Source of the DNA: Anaerococcus porci
Lineage (GTDB): Bacteria; Bacillota; Clostridia; Tissierellales; Peptoniphilaceae
Length of the DNA stretch: 64,000 nucleotides
Assembly: GCF_009696575.1 (NCBI RefSeq)
Contig: NZ_VULQ01000003.1
Location: 1 to 64,000, forward strand
Reading direction: 5' to 3'
Part shown: piece by piece, positions 8,916-17,136 of the stretch
Layout of the letters: every line of letters starts with the position of its first letter
Numbering within the stretch: position 1 is the first letter of the stretch
Notes under the pieces: generated by a model
The model's database searches: none
The model's input: only the letters and a program-made list of their open reading frames with translations
Told to the model about the DNA's origin: nothing
Translations under genes and position numbers: made by a program

Positions 8916-9446
8916 ATGAAAATATGTATAGAAAACTTGGATGCGATTATAAGAAAGTACAAACCACTTATCATAAGCACTATAAACAAGTTTCCAATCT
9001 ATGATAGGAATGAAGCCTATATCAAAGCTTATGACTTTATCCTTAATATAGTGGAAGACTATGATGAGAAAAGAGGAAAATTTGGAGGCTATATAAAATA
9101 TAGACTATATTATTACTTTCTAGATATGAGTAAAAAGAAAGAAGCAATATCCCTAAATGATAAAGATAAAAAGGGAATAGAACTAATAGAAAATCTTAAA
9201 GATAATATAGACATAGAGAAAGATTTGATTAAAAATGTCGAAATAAAAGTATTAAATGATGCAATAAAAAAGCTTAACAAAAGACAAAGAGATATAATCT
9301 ATCTAAAATACAACAAAAATTTCTCCCACAAGAAGATAGGAAGTTTATTAAATATTAGCCCTAAAACTGTAACTAATATTCATGGTGATATTATATATAA
9401 GCTAAGAAGGATTTTACGTGAAGAAGAGATTTTAGAAAATTTTTAG
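8916..9446 (+). CDS. Small sigma-70-family RNA polymerase sigma factor
   Basis: This 176-residue protein has a sigma region 2-like N-terminal half (about 8-80: IIRKYKPLIISTINKF through YDEKRGKFGGYIKYRLYYYF) and a region 4 helix-turn-helix (about 115-165: LNKRQRDIIYLKYNKNFSHK then IGSLLNISPKTVTNIHGDII). There is no region 1 or 3. The size and two-region layout match small alternative sigma factors such as phage-like, UviA/TcdR-like or ComX-like ones. No anti-sigma gene is adjacent. The gene lies between the DUF1659/DUF2922 pair and a ComK-like gene, so control of competence or a related differentiation programme is a reasonable inference. The ATG follows an AAGGAAA ribosome-binding site. Confidence 0.85.
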   Translation: MKICIENLDAIIRKYKPLIISTINKFPIYDRNEAYIKAYDFILNIVEDYDEKRGKFGGYIKYRLYYYFLDMSKKKEAISLNDKDKKGIELIENLKDNIDIEKDLIKNVEIKVLNDAIKKLNKRQRDIIYLKYNKNFSHKKIGSLLNISPKTVTNIHGDIIYKLRRILREEEILENF

Positions 9447-9565
9447 TTTTTTATAAAATTTCATAAGTTCTAAATAGAGGAATTAAAGCTTATAATTAAT
9501 TTTTTGATTTCATTAAAATAATTTCATCGGAAATTCTTTTATTAAGATATAAAACAAGCCAATAA

Positions 9566-9594
9566 TTGACTAATAAGATGAAATATAGTACACT
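9566..9594 (+). promoter_or_regulatory. Predicted sigma-A promoter of the comK-like gene
   Basis: TTGACT at 9566-9571 and TACACT at 9589-9594 are separated by exactly 17 bases, 43 bases before the ATG of the ComK-like gene. It looks like a housekeeping promoter, so the gene need not depend on the small sigma factor upstream. Confidence 0.6.
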
Positions 9595-9637
9595 TAATGT
9601 CTAGAGAAGACTTTCTTCTGTGGGGAAAGGAGGCTTT

Positions 9638-10123
9638 ATGGACAATATTATCGCCATCTTACCTATTGAAATCAAAGGTTTTGGTATTGGCTGTGAGGTC
9701 TATTATACATCTCATATTGTAAAAGATAAGAGATCATGTGAACTTTTTTTGAAACATTTGTGTGCCAAAAGGGCTATTTCTGTAAAACTTATGCACAAAA
9801 GAATGAAAGATATCTTGAAAGTTTCAAGGAATTTACCTTATTTTATTGATTCCTTCAATGTATTTTTTCCCTTTAAGATAAATGAAACTGACCATGATAA
9901 TCTTAGGAGAGCTTTTGTAAATGCCTTTTATGTTGAAAATATCAAAGATTCTACTATTTTTCTCAAAAATGGGTCTACCCTTTCAAGTCTTAATAAGGAT
10001 AAGTCCTTAAAAAATAATTTTAACCATGCAAGTAAGGTGATGTACATGGCCTTAGCTAAAGAATCTACTAACTTTAAAAAAAGGCTTGAGCTTTATCAAA
10101 GTCTTAATATACTTGATTTTTAA
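9638..10123 (+). CDS. ComK-like competence transcription factor homologue
   Basis: This protein of about 161 residues lines up by eye with Bacillus ComK over most of its length: IIAILPIEI matches ComK's IAVLPEEIDG, then a segment ending KDKRSCELFLKHLCAKRA matches the RSCRFFGSSYAGRK region, then PYFIDSFNVFFPFK matches PIMVDPSNQIFLFPT, then FLKNGSTL matches FSNGKTMEL, with a positively charged C-terminal helix region. ComK binds AT-boxes and activates DNA-uptake genes. The ATG at 9638 is preferred over an in-frame GTG at 9620 because AAAGGAGG lies directly before it. ComK is best known from Bacilli, so its presence here is notable. The assignment rests on motif order alone. Confidence 0.72.
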   Translation: MDNIIAILPIEIKGFGIGCEVYYTSHIVKDKRSCELFLKHLCAKRAISVKLMHKRMKDILKVSRNLPYFIDSFNVFFPFKINETDHDNLRRAFVNAFYVENIKDSTIFLKNGSTLSSLNKDKSLKNNFNHASKVMYMALAKESTNFKKRLELYQSLNILDF

Positions 10124-10127
10124 AAAA

Positions 10128-10152
10128 CAGGCTCCCTCAAAAAGGGAGCCTG
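10128..10152. terminator. Bidirectional terminator between comK-like and nagB
   Basis: CAGGCTCCCT and AGGGAGCCTG form a perfect ten-base stem around a short A-rich loop, preceded by A-runs, between two convergent genes. Confidence 0.92.
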
Positions 10153-10168
10153 AAATCTTAGATAATAT

Positions 10169-10891
10169 TTATCCTTCATATGCTTCTTTATCTACAAATA
10201 AATAGCAATTTGGGTGAAGGTGTAGTAGGCTTGCTGGGAAATTTGTGTCAATTTTATCATCTTCTATAATTTTCTTTACAGCATCAAACTTATTTTTTCC
10301 ACTTGCAAGTACAATTATGGTTTTTGCATTGAAAGCATCTGCCATTCCCATTGATATTGCGTATTTTGGAACATCTTCTTCTGATTTAAAAAATCTTGAA
10401 TTTGCCTTTATAGTTTCATCTGTAAGCTTAACTATAGATGTTCTTTTGTTAAGTTTGTCAGCTGGTTCGTTAAAGGCTATATGTCCATTGTTTCCAAGTC
10501 CTAGTATTTGAATATCTCTAGGTCCCATTTCATCAAGAACTTTGTCATATTCTTTAGCATATTTTTCGTCATTTGTATCAGCCTTTGGTAGGTGGGTATT
10601 TTCTTTTTTAATATTTACCTTATTAAATAAGTTTTCATCCATAAAATATTGATAAGATTGTTCATTTTTTGGGTCAATTCCTACATATTCATCAAGGTTT
10701 ACTGACTTAGCCCAGTGGAAAGATATTTCTCCATCTTTTTGTGCTTTTACTAAATTTTCATAAAGTCCAACTGGTGTTGAACCTGTTGCAAGTCCTAATT
10801 TTGATTGTGGCTTTTCTACTAAAAGGCTTTTAAATAAGTCTGCTGCCTTTTTGCTCATCTCTTCATATGAATCACTTACTATAACTTTCAT
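10169..10891 (-). CDS. nagB: Glucosamine-6-phosphate deaminase
   Basis: This 240-residue cytoplasmic enzyme converts glucosamine-6-phosphate to fructose-6-phosphate and ammonia. It contains the family signature LGLATGSTPVGLYENL (phosphate loop), VNLDEYVG, and GLGNNGHIAFNEPA with the catalytic Asp/His region. The length matches Firmicutes NagB (about 240), which lack the extended C-terminus of the E. coli enzyme. It is monocistronic here, without nagA. It would feed GlcNAc or sialic-acid-derived amino-sugar into glycolysis and complements, but does not replace, the AgaS route encoded at 43-44 kb. No TGGTAAYTACCA operator is seen upstream of it. Confidence 0.96.
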   Translation of the reverse strand: MKVIVSDSYEEMSKKAADLFKSLLVEKPQSKLGLATGSTPVGLYENLVKAQKDGEISFHWAKSVNLDEYVGIDPKNEQSYQYFMDENLFNKVNIKKENTHLPKADTNDEKYAKEYDKVLDEMGPRDIQILGLGNNGHIAFNEPADKLNKRTSIVKLTDETIKANSRFFKSEEDVPKYAISMGMADAFNAKTIIVLASGKNKFDAVKKIIEDDKIDTNFPASLLHLHPNCYLFVDKEAYEG

Positions 10892-10957
10892 ATAAAATCC
10901 TTTCTTTATTTATTTGTTTCTTTTTATATTTTACTGGTTATTGTTTTTTTTTAAATG

Positions 10958-12313
10958 CTAATTTTTAAATGAATGAACTGGAGCTGGTATTCTTCCACCA
11001 CGATTTATAAAATCAGATGAAGAAGACTGTCTTATATCCATAATTGGAGCATAACCTAATAACCCACCAAATTCGGCATAGTCACCACACTTTTTGCCAT
11101 AGACAGGAATTACTCTTACTGCTGTTGTTTTTTGATTAATAACACCAATTGCTGCCTCATCTAAAATCATAGCTGATATAGTAGAAGCCTCAGTATCTCC
11201 AGGGATTGCTATCATGTCAAGTCCCACAGAACATACACTTGTCATAGCTTCAAGTTTATCAAAGGTCAAATGTCCTGCATCTGCCGCCTTAATCATAGCT
11301 TCATCCTCACTTACAGGAATAAAAGCTCCTGAAAGTCCTCCAACAGATGATGATGCCATAAGACCTCCCTTTTTTACTGCATCATTTAGCATAGCAAGAG
11401 CTGCTGTTGTTCCATGTCCCCCAACATGCTCTATTCCTATCTCTTCAAGTATTCTTCCTACGCTATCTCCAATAGCTGGGGTAGGTGCTAAGGATAAGTC
11501 AAGGATTCCAAATTCCTTGCCAAGTCTTTTAGCTACATCACGACCAATTAAATCTCCCATTCTTGTAATCTTAAAAGCAGTCTTTTTGATAGTTTCATAG
11601 ACCTCATTTATTGGTTTTTTCTTATCTTTTTCAATAGCAGCCTTGACAACTCCAGGTCCTGATACACCAACATTTATAACAGTATCAGCCTCTCCTACCC
11701 CAAGAAAAGATCCTGCCATAAATGGATTGTCCTCAACTGCATTAGCAAAGGCTACAAACTTTGCACAACCTAGAGAATCTTGGTCTTTGGTAAGTTTGGC
11801 TAAGTCTTTAATTCTCTCTCCTATAAGCTTAACTGCATCAAGATTAATACCTGCTCTTGTAGATCCTACATTTACAGATGAACAAACATAATCAGTAGTT
11901 GAAAGGGCGTGTGGAATAGAGTTTATCAAAATTTCATCAGATTTTGTCATAGATTTTTGAACAAGGGCAGAAAAACCACCGACAAAATCAACTCCAACAT
12001 CTTTTGCCACCTTATCAAGAACTTCTGCATATATCGTATAATCATCCAAAGCTGAGCTTGCTGCAACTAAGGAAATAGGTGTTACTGAAATTCTGTTATT
12101 TATTATAGGAACTCCATATATCTCTGATACTTTTTTGGTAGTTTCAGTGAAATTCTCACATTCTTTCATCATCTTTTCATAGATTTTTTTGGTTGATTTC
12201 TTATAGTCACTATCGGCACAATCAAGAAGGTTGATTCCCATAGTAATAGTTCTAATATCCAAATGCTCTTGGTCAAGCATCTTTATTGTTTCAATAATTT
12301 GCTTAGTATCCAT
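10958..12313 (-). CDS. UPF0210 / PFL-family protein (DUF711)
   Basis: This 451-residue soluble protein has the length and conserved character of the UPF0210 (PFL) family: an N-terminal [20 protein letters not shown], several Gly/Ala-rich segments such as [27 protein letters not shown] and [11 protein letters not shown] at the C-terminus. The fold is related to pyruvate formate-lyase/ribonucleotide-reductase-type barrels, but the activity is not established. It begins two bases after the stop of the ACT-domain gene, the usual arrangement for this pair, and its AAGGAT ribosome-binding site lies within that gene's end. The function is unknown; the ACT partner suggests amino-acid sensing. Confidence 0.93.
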   Translation of the reverse strand: MDTKQIIETIKMLDQEHLDIRTITMGINLLDCADSDYKKSTKKIYEKMMKECENFTETTKKVSEIYGVPIINNRISVTPISLVAASSALDDYTIYAEVLDKVAKDVGVDFVGGFSALVQKSMTKSDEILINSIPHALSTTDYVCSSVNVGSTRAGINLDAVKLIGERIKDLAKLTKDQDSLGCAKFVAFANAVEDNPFMAGSFLGVGEADTVINVGVSGPGVVKAAIEKDKKKPINEVYETIKKTAFKITRMGDLIGRDVAKRLGKEFGILDLSLAPTPAIGDSVGRILEEIGIEHVGGHGTTAALAMLNDAVKKGGLMASSSVGGLSGAFIPVSEDEAMIKAADAGHLTFDKLEAMTSVCSVGLDMIAIPGDTEASTISAMILDEAAIGVINQKTTAVRVIPVYGKKCGDYAEFGGLLGYAPIMDIRQSSSSDFINRGGRIPAPVHSFKN

Positions 12314-12315
12314 AA

Positions 12316-12585
12316 CTAAATCCTTGCCATCTTATCAAAAAGTTCTTCGTTTTGGAGCCTTAAATCAAGGCCAATCTCCTTAGAAAGCTTCCCTATAGCC
12401 TTATTTACATTTTCAAAAGAATCATTAGACTCTTTTAAGTCAACATTTAAAATAGCAACAAACTTATCATCCATAATAGTTTGACTAAAATCTAGGATGT
12501 TGATATTGAACTTAAAAAGTAGTTCAGAAACCTTATATACAATACCCGGTTTGTCATTTCCAATCACTGTCAAAATTGCTTTCAT
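12316..12585 (-). CDS. ACT-domain protein, UPF0237 family
   Basis: This 89-residue protein consists of a single ACT domain: [20 protein letters not shown], then [19 protein letters not shown], then [12 protein letters not shown] domains bind small ligands, usually amino acids, at dimer interfaces. It is cotranscribed with the UPF0210 gene, a conserved pair across Firmicutes and archaea, and presumably regulates that partner. The ligand is unknown. Confidence 0.93.
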   Translation of the reverse strand: MKAILTVIGNDKPGIVYKVSELLFKFNINILDFSQTIMDDKFVAILNVDLKESNDSFENVNKAIGKLSKEIGLDLRLQNEELFDKMARI

Positions 12586-13096
12586 AATATTCTCCTATTT
12601 TTCCAAAGTTTCTACTAGAACTATTTTAGCATAATAAAGTGAAATTTAAAACAAGCTTTTTAGACCCATTATTAAAGGGACAAAATGAACATCCCTTTTG
12701 TCCCATGTTATAAACTATTCTTATTAAAAAATCTCATTTTAATTATGCATATGCCTATAATAATTAAAGAGAATTTGTTTTGGTGCACTTGAATCTAAAG
12801 CTTTCCCCCACCCGCATAGCAGATGTTTTTTGCTTTACTATATTCCATTTGCTCAACTAACTTAAGTGTACAATAAAAAACTGCCATTTGGCAGCTTTTC
12901 TGTAGACAAAGTACTTTGAAATTTATTATACACAAAACTTCTTACATCTAGTTAAAGAACAGAACATTACTTTAACTTAAGTAAATAGTAAAGGAAAGTC
13001 CCTTTATATCTAAATTAATTATATAGTAAAGAAAAACTTATTAGCTTTATTCATTAATTTACTCTCTGCAATAAAAATTTGTCTTTTTTCAAATTC
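12586..13096. other. Intergenic region with two hairpins
   Basis: No gene is seen in these 510 bases. The region holds an inverted repeat at 12677-12704 (GGGACAAAA with TTTTGTCCC), of unknown role and lying upstream of the ACT gene, and a terminator-like hairpin at 12877-12899. The latter is 200 bases from the nearest upstream stop codon (PTS gene), which may mean that a small gene has been lost between them. Confidence 0.5.
12877..12899 (-). terminator. Probable terminator of the first PTS operon
   Basis: On the minus strand AAAAGCTGCC and GGCAGTTTT pair around AAAT and are followed by a T-run. It lies about 200 bases past the stop of the leftward PTS gene. Confidence 0.75.
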
Positions 13097-14953
13097 TTAT
13101 TTATTCTCTTTTGTTAGGATTTCGTAGATTTCGTCTCTATTTGCATTTTCTACAAGATTATTTACTACTTCTTCTGCATTGATTTTATTTGCTACGTTTG
13201 CTAGTATTCCTATGTGGTCATCGTCTTTTCCAGCTATTCCTACTATTAGTTTTACAAGCTCTCCGTCCCAATCTACTCCTTTTTTACTAACTATAACAAC
13301 TATTCCAGATTTTTTTATAGATTTTTTAGTTTCACTAGTCCCATGAGGTATGGCAAGACCTATACCAAAGTGAGTTGGAGCTTCCTTTTCTCTTTGAAGC
13401 ATACCAGCCTCATATTCCTTATCTACATAACCTGATTTTTCCATAAGTTCTTGAACTTTCTTTATAACTTCTTCCTTACTAACAAATGTTTCATCAAGGA
13501 TTATATTTTCTTTTTTTAATATTTGCCTATAAGTTTTATTTTTCATTTTCTTTTCTTCAAAGCTTTCATAATACTTGCCTTCTTGATTTTTAATTTCGGA
13601 TAATAACCTATCTAAATTGACATCATTAAGATAATTCTCTATTGTTATAATATTATAATTTCCAAGTTTTCTTTTTGCCCTGTCATACAGGTTTTTGTGT
13701 AATACAACTACATCATAATCACTTGGAACTTCTTCTATGGTAAAGTTTTTAACTTGAATACTGTTTATGTTGTTATCTTTTAGCATTTTTGCAAATCTTG
13801 ATGCTCCCATGGCAGATGAACCCATTCCAGCATCACAAGCAAAGGCAACTTTACTAATTTTTCCTGTGATTTTCTTATTTTGTTTCATTTCTTTAGTTTG
13901 AGCTTCATATTTTCCTATATTTTCTTCGCTTTCCTTGCTAGCTTTAAGAATTAATGATGTAACTAAGAAACTTACAAGAGTTGCTACAAAAACTCCTAAT
14001 ATAACTCCAAAGTAGTTTCCTCTTGGGGTTAGGGCAAGGTAGGAGATGATTGAACCTGGTGATGGTCCCGCTGTTAATCCAACTCCTAGTATGTTAAAGA
14101 TAAAGGTTCCTGACATTCCACCTAAAATCATTGCTATTATTGTGATAGGTTTCATCAATACATATGGAAAGTATAGCTCGTGGATACCACCTATAAAGTG
14201 GATTACTATAGCTCCTGGTGCTGATTTTCTAGCTGATTCATTGCCAAAAAGGGTATATGCTAGTAAAAGTCCTAGACCTGGTCCTGGATTTGATGCCACC
14301 ATGAAGTATATGGATTTTCCTGTAGCAAGGGTTTCTTGCATACCTAATGGGTAGTAGATACCTTGATCTATTACGTTATTGAGAAATAACACTTTAGCTG
14401 GTTCATTTATCACTGAAAGTAAAGGTAAAAATCCTGTTGATACTAATACTTCGATTGCCTTTGTTATTAGAATATTTAACGATTCTATAAGTGGTCCTAT
14501 AAATAAATAAGATAGAATCATTAGGATAAAGCCTAAAATACCAATAGCAAAGTTATTAACTACCATTTCAAAACCAGACCTAATCTTATTTCCAAGTAAT
14601 GAATCTACTTTTTTCATGATATAGCCACCAAGAGGTCCCATTATCATGGCCCCTAGAAACATTGGTATTTCGGCTCCTATTATAAGTCCCATTGTTGCTA
14701 TGCTACCTAGTACTCCACCCCTTTTTCCACCTACCATGGTTCCGCCAGTATTTGCTAAAAGTAATGGTAGGAGGTATTTAACTGATGGAGCAACAAGGCC
14801 TGCCAATTTTTTATTTGGAAACCAACCTGATTCGATAAATAGGGCTGTTACAAGACCCCAAGCTATAAAGGCGCCTATGTTTGGTAAGACCATATTTGTT
14901 AGAAATCCACCAAATGACTGAACTCTTCCTCTAATTGATATTTTTTCTGACAT
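13097..14953 (-). CDS. PTS mannitol-family transporter, fused EIICBA, of uncertain substrate
   Basis: This 618-residue membrane protein has an EIIC domain with many helices (about 10-345), an EIIB domain with the phosphorylated Cys C373 in ACDAGMGSS (about 365-455), and an EIIA domain with the phosphorylated His H537 in LAIPHGT (about 475-618). It imports and phosphorylates a polyol or sugar using phosphoenolpyruvate. The EIIC half differs clearly from the second, more classical MtlA at 18297-20204, while the EIIA domains are nearly the same. It is the last gene of an operon with a hexulose-phosphate isomerase and an epimerase and lacks a dehydrogenase, so the substrate is probably not mannitol. 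Confidence 0.88.
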   Translation of the reverse strand: MSEKISIRGRVQSFGGFLTNMVLPNIGAFIAWGLVTALFIESGWFPNKKLAGLVAPSVKYLLPLLLANTGGTMVGGKRGGVLGSIATMGLIIGAEIPMFLGAMIMGPLGGYIMKKVDSLLGNKIRSGFEMVVNNFAIGILGFILMILSYLFIGPLIESLNILITKAIEVLVSTGFLPLLSVINEPAKVLFLNNVIDQGIYYPLGMQETLATGKSIYFMVASNPGPGLGLLLAYTLFGNESARKSAPGAIVIHFIGGIHELYFPYVLMKPITIIAMILGGMSGTFIFNILGVGLTAGPSPGSIISYLALTPRGNYFGVILGVFVATLVSFLVTSLILKASKESEENIGKYEAQTKEMKQNKKITGKISKVAFACDAGMGSSAMGASRFAKMLKDNNINSIQVKNFTIEEVPSDYDVVVLHKNLYDRAKRKLGNYNIITIENYLNDVNLDRLLSEIKNQEGKYYESFEEKKMKNKTYRQILKKENIILDETFVSKEEVIKKVQELMEKSGYVDKEYEAGMLQREKEAPTHFGIGLAIPHGTSETKKSIKKSGIVVIVSKKGVDWDGELVKLIVGIAGKDDDHIGILANVANKINAEEVVNNLVENANRDEIYEILTKENK

Positions 14954-14963
14954 TTCTTACTCC

Positions 14964-15521
14964 TCACTCAAGATTTGCATGGTATTGCCATAGTTTGACC
15001 ATATCGATATTTTTGTCATTAACTATTTTCAAAGCTATAGAATCACCTAGTATTAATAACGCTTGTTCAAACAAACTTGTCATAGGTTGCTTGCTTAGAA
15101 GCTCATCTTTTAGATTTAATTTAGTATTTGTTGGTATCCTAAGCATGATATCAGTATATTCTTTCATGCTTGAATTAGGGTTTGAACCTATGTAACAAAC
15201 CATTGCTCCTATCTCTTTTGCCTTTTTTGCTATGCTTAAAGGATAGAGACTTTCTCCACTTCCTGAACCTACTATAAGCAAATCGTTTTCAGAAATAGCA
15301 GGCTCTGTTATCTCCCCAACTACATGACAGCTTACACCAAGGTGGGATAGCCTTTTGGCTATAGCCTCAAGTGAAAGCTTAACTCTTCCTACACCTACAA
15401 AAAATACCTTCTCAGACTTATTAATTTTTTCTATTAACTCATCAACTTGTTTTTCATCAATTTTTTCAAATAAGTTGGATAACTCACCCAAAATAATTCC
15501 ATAAGATTCTTTAAAGTCCAT
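14964..15521 (-). CDS. SIS-domain isomerase, 6-phospho-3-hexuloisomerase-like
   Basis: This 185-residue enzyme has the compact single SIS domain and length of 6-phospho-3-hexuloisomerase (HxlB/PHI): VFFVGVGRVKLSLEAIAKRL near the N-terminus, GEITEPAISENDLLIVGSGS in the centre, and LFEQALLILGDSIALKIV near the C-terminus. PHI interconverts 3-hexulose-6-phosphate and fructose-6-phosphate. No hexulose-phosphate synthase is present, so formaldehyde fixation is unlikely; a catabolic isomerase for the sugar brought in by the adjacent PTS is more plausible. Its start overlaps the end of the epimerase gene by 11 bases. A different SIS substrate cannot be excluded. Confidence 0.8.
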   Translation of the reverse strand: MDFKESYGIILGELSNLFEKIDEKQVDELIEKINKSEKVFFVGVGRVKLSLEAIAKRLSHLGVSCHVVGEITEPAISENDLLIVGSGSGESLYPLSIAKKAKEIGAMVCYIGSNPNSSMKEYTDIMLRIPTNTKLNLKDELLSKQPMTSLFEQALLILGDSIALKIVNDKNIDMVKLWQYHANLE

Positions 15522-16200
15522 TTTCTGCCTCCTTTATACTTTTTATGATGTTTTCCCTATTTTCCTTAAGATTTAAGCCTTTCTTATACAAACTTTTTGA
15601 ACCTAAAACCAAGTCTCTTGCACCATATGATATATAGTCATTAAACTTATCAGTACTTACCCTTCCATCTAGTTGTATTTTTGCCTTAGAGTTTGATCTA
15701 TCAATCATTTCTTTGATATTTTTAATCTTCTCTAGACCATATTTTATTTGCCCTTCATTTTTGTTTGTTGCATAGCCTGGATTTATCATCATAATTAAGA
15801 CAGAGTCTAGTTGGTCTATTACGTATTTTAGAACACTTTCATCCCTCGCAGGTGTAAGGGCAACTCCTACTTCTATGCCTGCATTTTTTACTATATCTAT
15901 ATATCTTTGGACATGAACTGATGTTTCTTCATGGAAGCTAATCCTATCAACATTTAAGTTAATCATCTCTTTTATAAAGTATTCGTTGTTGACACTCATT
16001 ATATGAACATCAATATACATATCAGTATATTTTCTAATTTCTTTTATTGTTTCAAGTCCAAGTGGCATAGATGGGGCAAAAGCTCCATCTATAACATCTA
16101 TGTGTAGCCTATCAAAGCCTGATTCTTTAAGCTCATCAATGCTTTTTTCAAGATTTAATAAGTTAGCACACATTATGGATGGTGATAGTAAAGTCTTCAT
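15511..16200 (-). CDS. Ribulose-phosphate 3-epimerase family enzyme (possibly a ketohexose-phosphate epimerase such as AlsE)
   Basis: This 229-residue TIM-barrel enzyme shows the RPE-family metal ligands in HIDVIDGAFAPS, VDVHIM-type DVHIMS, ISFHEE and the phosphate-side MMINPGYA. The usual VDGG near the end is replaced by LDGRVS, as seen in specialised members such as allulose-6-phosphate epimerases with VDGS. It is the first gene of the operon with the hexuloisomerase and PTS, which favours a role on a C6 ketose phosphate over the pentose phosphate pathway. Expression is probably controlled by the divergent DeoR regulator. Confidence 0.8.
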   Translation of the reverse strand: MKTLLSPSIMCANLLNLEKSIDELKESGFDRLHIDVIDGAFAPSMPLGLETIKEIRKYTDMYIDVHIMSVNNEYFIKEMINLNVDRISFHEETSVHVQRYIDIVKNAGIEVGVALTPARDESVLKYVIDQLDSVLIMMINPGYATNKNEGQIKYGLEKIKNIKEMIDRSNSKAKIQLDGRVSTDKFNDYISYGARDLVLGSKSLYKKGLNLKENRENIIKSIKEAENGL

Positions 16201-16216
16201 TTGTGCTCCTTTTTTT

Positions 16217-16297
16217 TGCGTGTTTATGCTGTTTTATCTTATATTACCATCGTAAACACGCATTGTCAAGCATTTTCCTGTATTTTTTTGCATGTTT
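16217..16297. promoter_or_regulatory. Predicted operators of the DeoR regulator between the divergent operons
   Basis: TGCGTGTTTA at 16217-16226 is repeated in inverted form as TAAACACGCA at 16253-16262, and a related TGCATGTTT lies at 16289-16297. These three sites lie in the 143-base gap between the epimerase operon and the deoR gene. Repeated sites of this type are typical for DeoR sugar regulators; binding is inferred. Confidence 0.7.
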
Positions 16298-16343
16298 GCT
16301 TGATTTTTTAGATAATCTAGGTAAATTCTTATTAGGAGAATAT

Positions 16344-17090
16344 ATGTTAAAAGCTGAAAGACAAGAAAAGATTATTGAGATTCTCGAAGTTGAACACAAG
16401 GTTATAGCAAGCGAGCTAAGTAAAAGGTTTGACGTTTCAGAGGACACTATTAGAAGAGATTTAAAAGAATTAGATAATTTAGGAAAACTTAAAAGGGTTC
16501 ACAGTGGAGCTTTAAAGATTGGACCAAAGATTACCAATTTTGAATATAGATCGAAGATTGGTCAGGAAGAAAAAAAAATCATGGCTAAAAAAGCACTTCC
16601 ATTTATAAAGGAGAACTCCCTTATAGTTATAGATGGTGGAACTACAAACAACACCCTTATAAATCAAATTCCTCTAGACTTTAAGTGTAAGATTATTACA
16701 AATTCCATACCTATAGCAGTGAGTCTTAACAACCACAAGAATATAGAGTGTATAGTCTTGGGTGGAGACTATGACAAAAGAACTATGAGTAATTTCGGAC
16801 CAATGACCCTAAAAGAACTTGATTACTTTGTTCCAGACATTTATATAATGGGAGTTTACAATATTAATCTCGAATATGGTGTAAGTGTAAATACCTTTGA
16901 AGAGTCTGTCATAAAAAAGAAAATGAGTGATATTTCTACAGATGTCTTATGTATGGTTACAAAGGATAAGCTTGAAACTGTGAGCAATTACAAGCATACG
17001 AACTTAAAGGATATAACTTATCTTATAACATCTAATTGGGAAGATAAGTTTAAGAAAAAATATAGAAAATTTATTGAAAAGGTAATATAA
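16344..17090 (+). CDS. DeoR-family sugar-phosphate-responsive repressor
   Basis: This 248-residue regulator has an N-terminal winged helix-turn-helix (1-60: MLKAERQEKIIEILEVEHKV, then SELSKRFDVSEDTIRRDLKE) and a C-terminal DeoR effector domain (about 75-235) with VIDGGTTNNTLI and IMGVYNIN. Members repress sugar operons and are released by a phosphorylated sugar. The start at 16344 is chosen because the preceding in-frame extension is a hydrophobic, uncharacteristic translation of the intergenic operator region, and because AGGAG precedes this ATG. It is divergent from the epimerase-isomerase-PTS operon, its likely target. Confidence 0.93.
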   Translation: MLKAERQEKIIEILEVEHKVIASELSKRFDVSEDTIRRDLKELDNLGKLKRVHSGALKIGPKITNFEYRSKIGQEEKKIMAKKALPFIKENSLIVIDGGTTNNTLINQIPLDFKCKIITNSIPIAVSLNNHKNIECIVLGGDYDKRTMSNFGPMTLKELDYFVPDIYIMGVYNINLEYGVSVNTFEESVIKKKMSDISTDVLCMVTKDKLETVSNYKHTNLKDITYLITSNWEDKFKKKYRKFIEKVI

Positions 17091-17096
17091 ATAATT

Positions 17097-17128
17097 AAAA
17101 TATCCAGACCAAGTGGCCTGGATATTTT
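17097..17128. terminator. Bidirectional terminator between deoR and mtlD
   Basis: AAAATATCCAG and CTGGATATTTT form a long stem with ACCAAGTGGC-like loop sequence and T-runs at both ends, between two convergent genes. Confidence 0.9.
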
Positions 17129-17136
17129 TTATGTTT

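Noticed and set aside
11214-11891. Long open frames opposite the UPF0210 gene
   Set aside because: They are antisense to a clearly conserved gene, have low-complexity Ser/Pro/Thr-rich translations and no ribosome-binding sites.
15511-15521. Formaldehyde-fixing ribulose monophosphate pathway (PHI plus epimerase)
   Set aside because: The barrel enzyme has the epimerase motifs, not those of hexulose-phosphate synthase, and the operon contains a PTS transporter.
16179-16343. N-terminal extension of the DeoR regulator
   Set aside because: The extra 55 residues translate the operator region into a hydrophobic, Cys-rich stretch; the ATG at 16344 has a ribosome-binding site and gives the normal family start.
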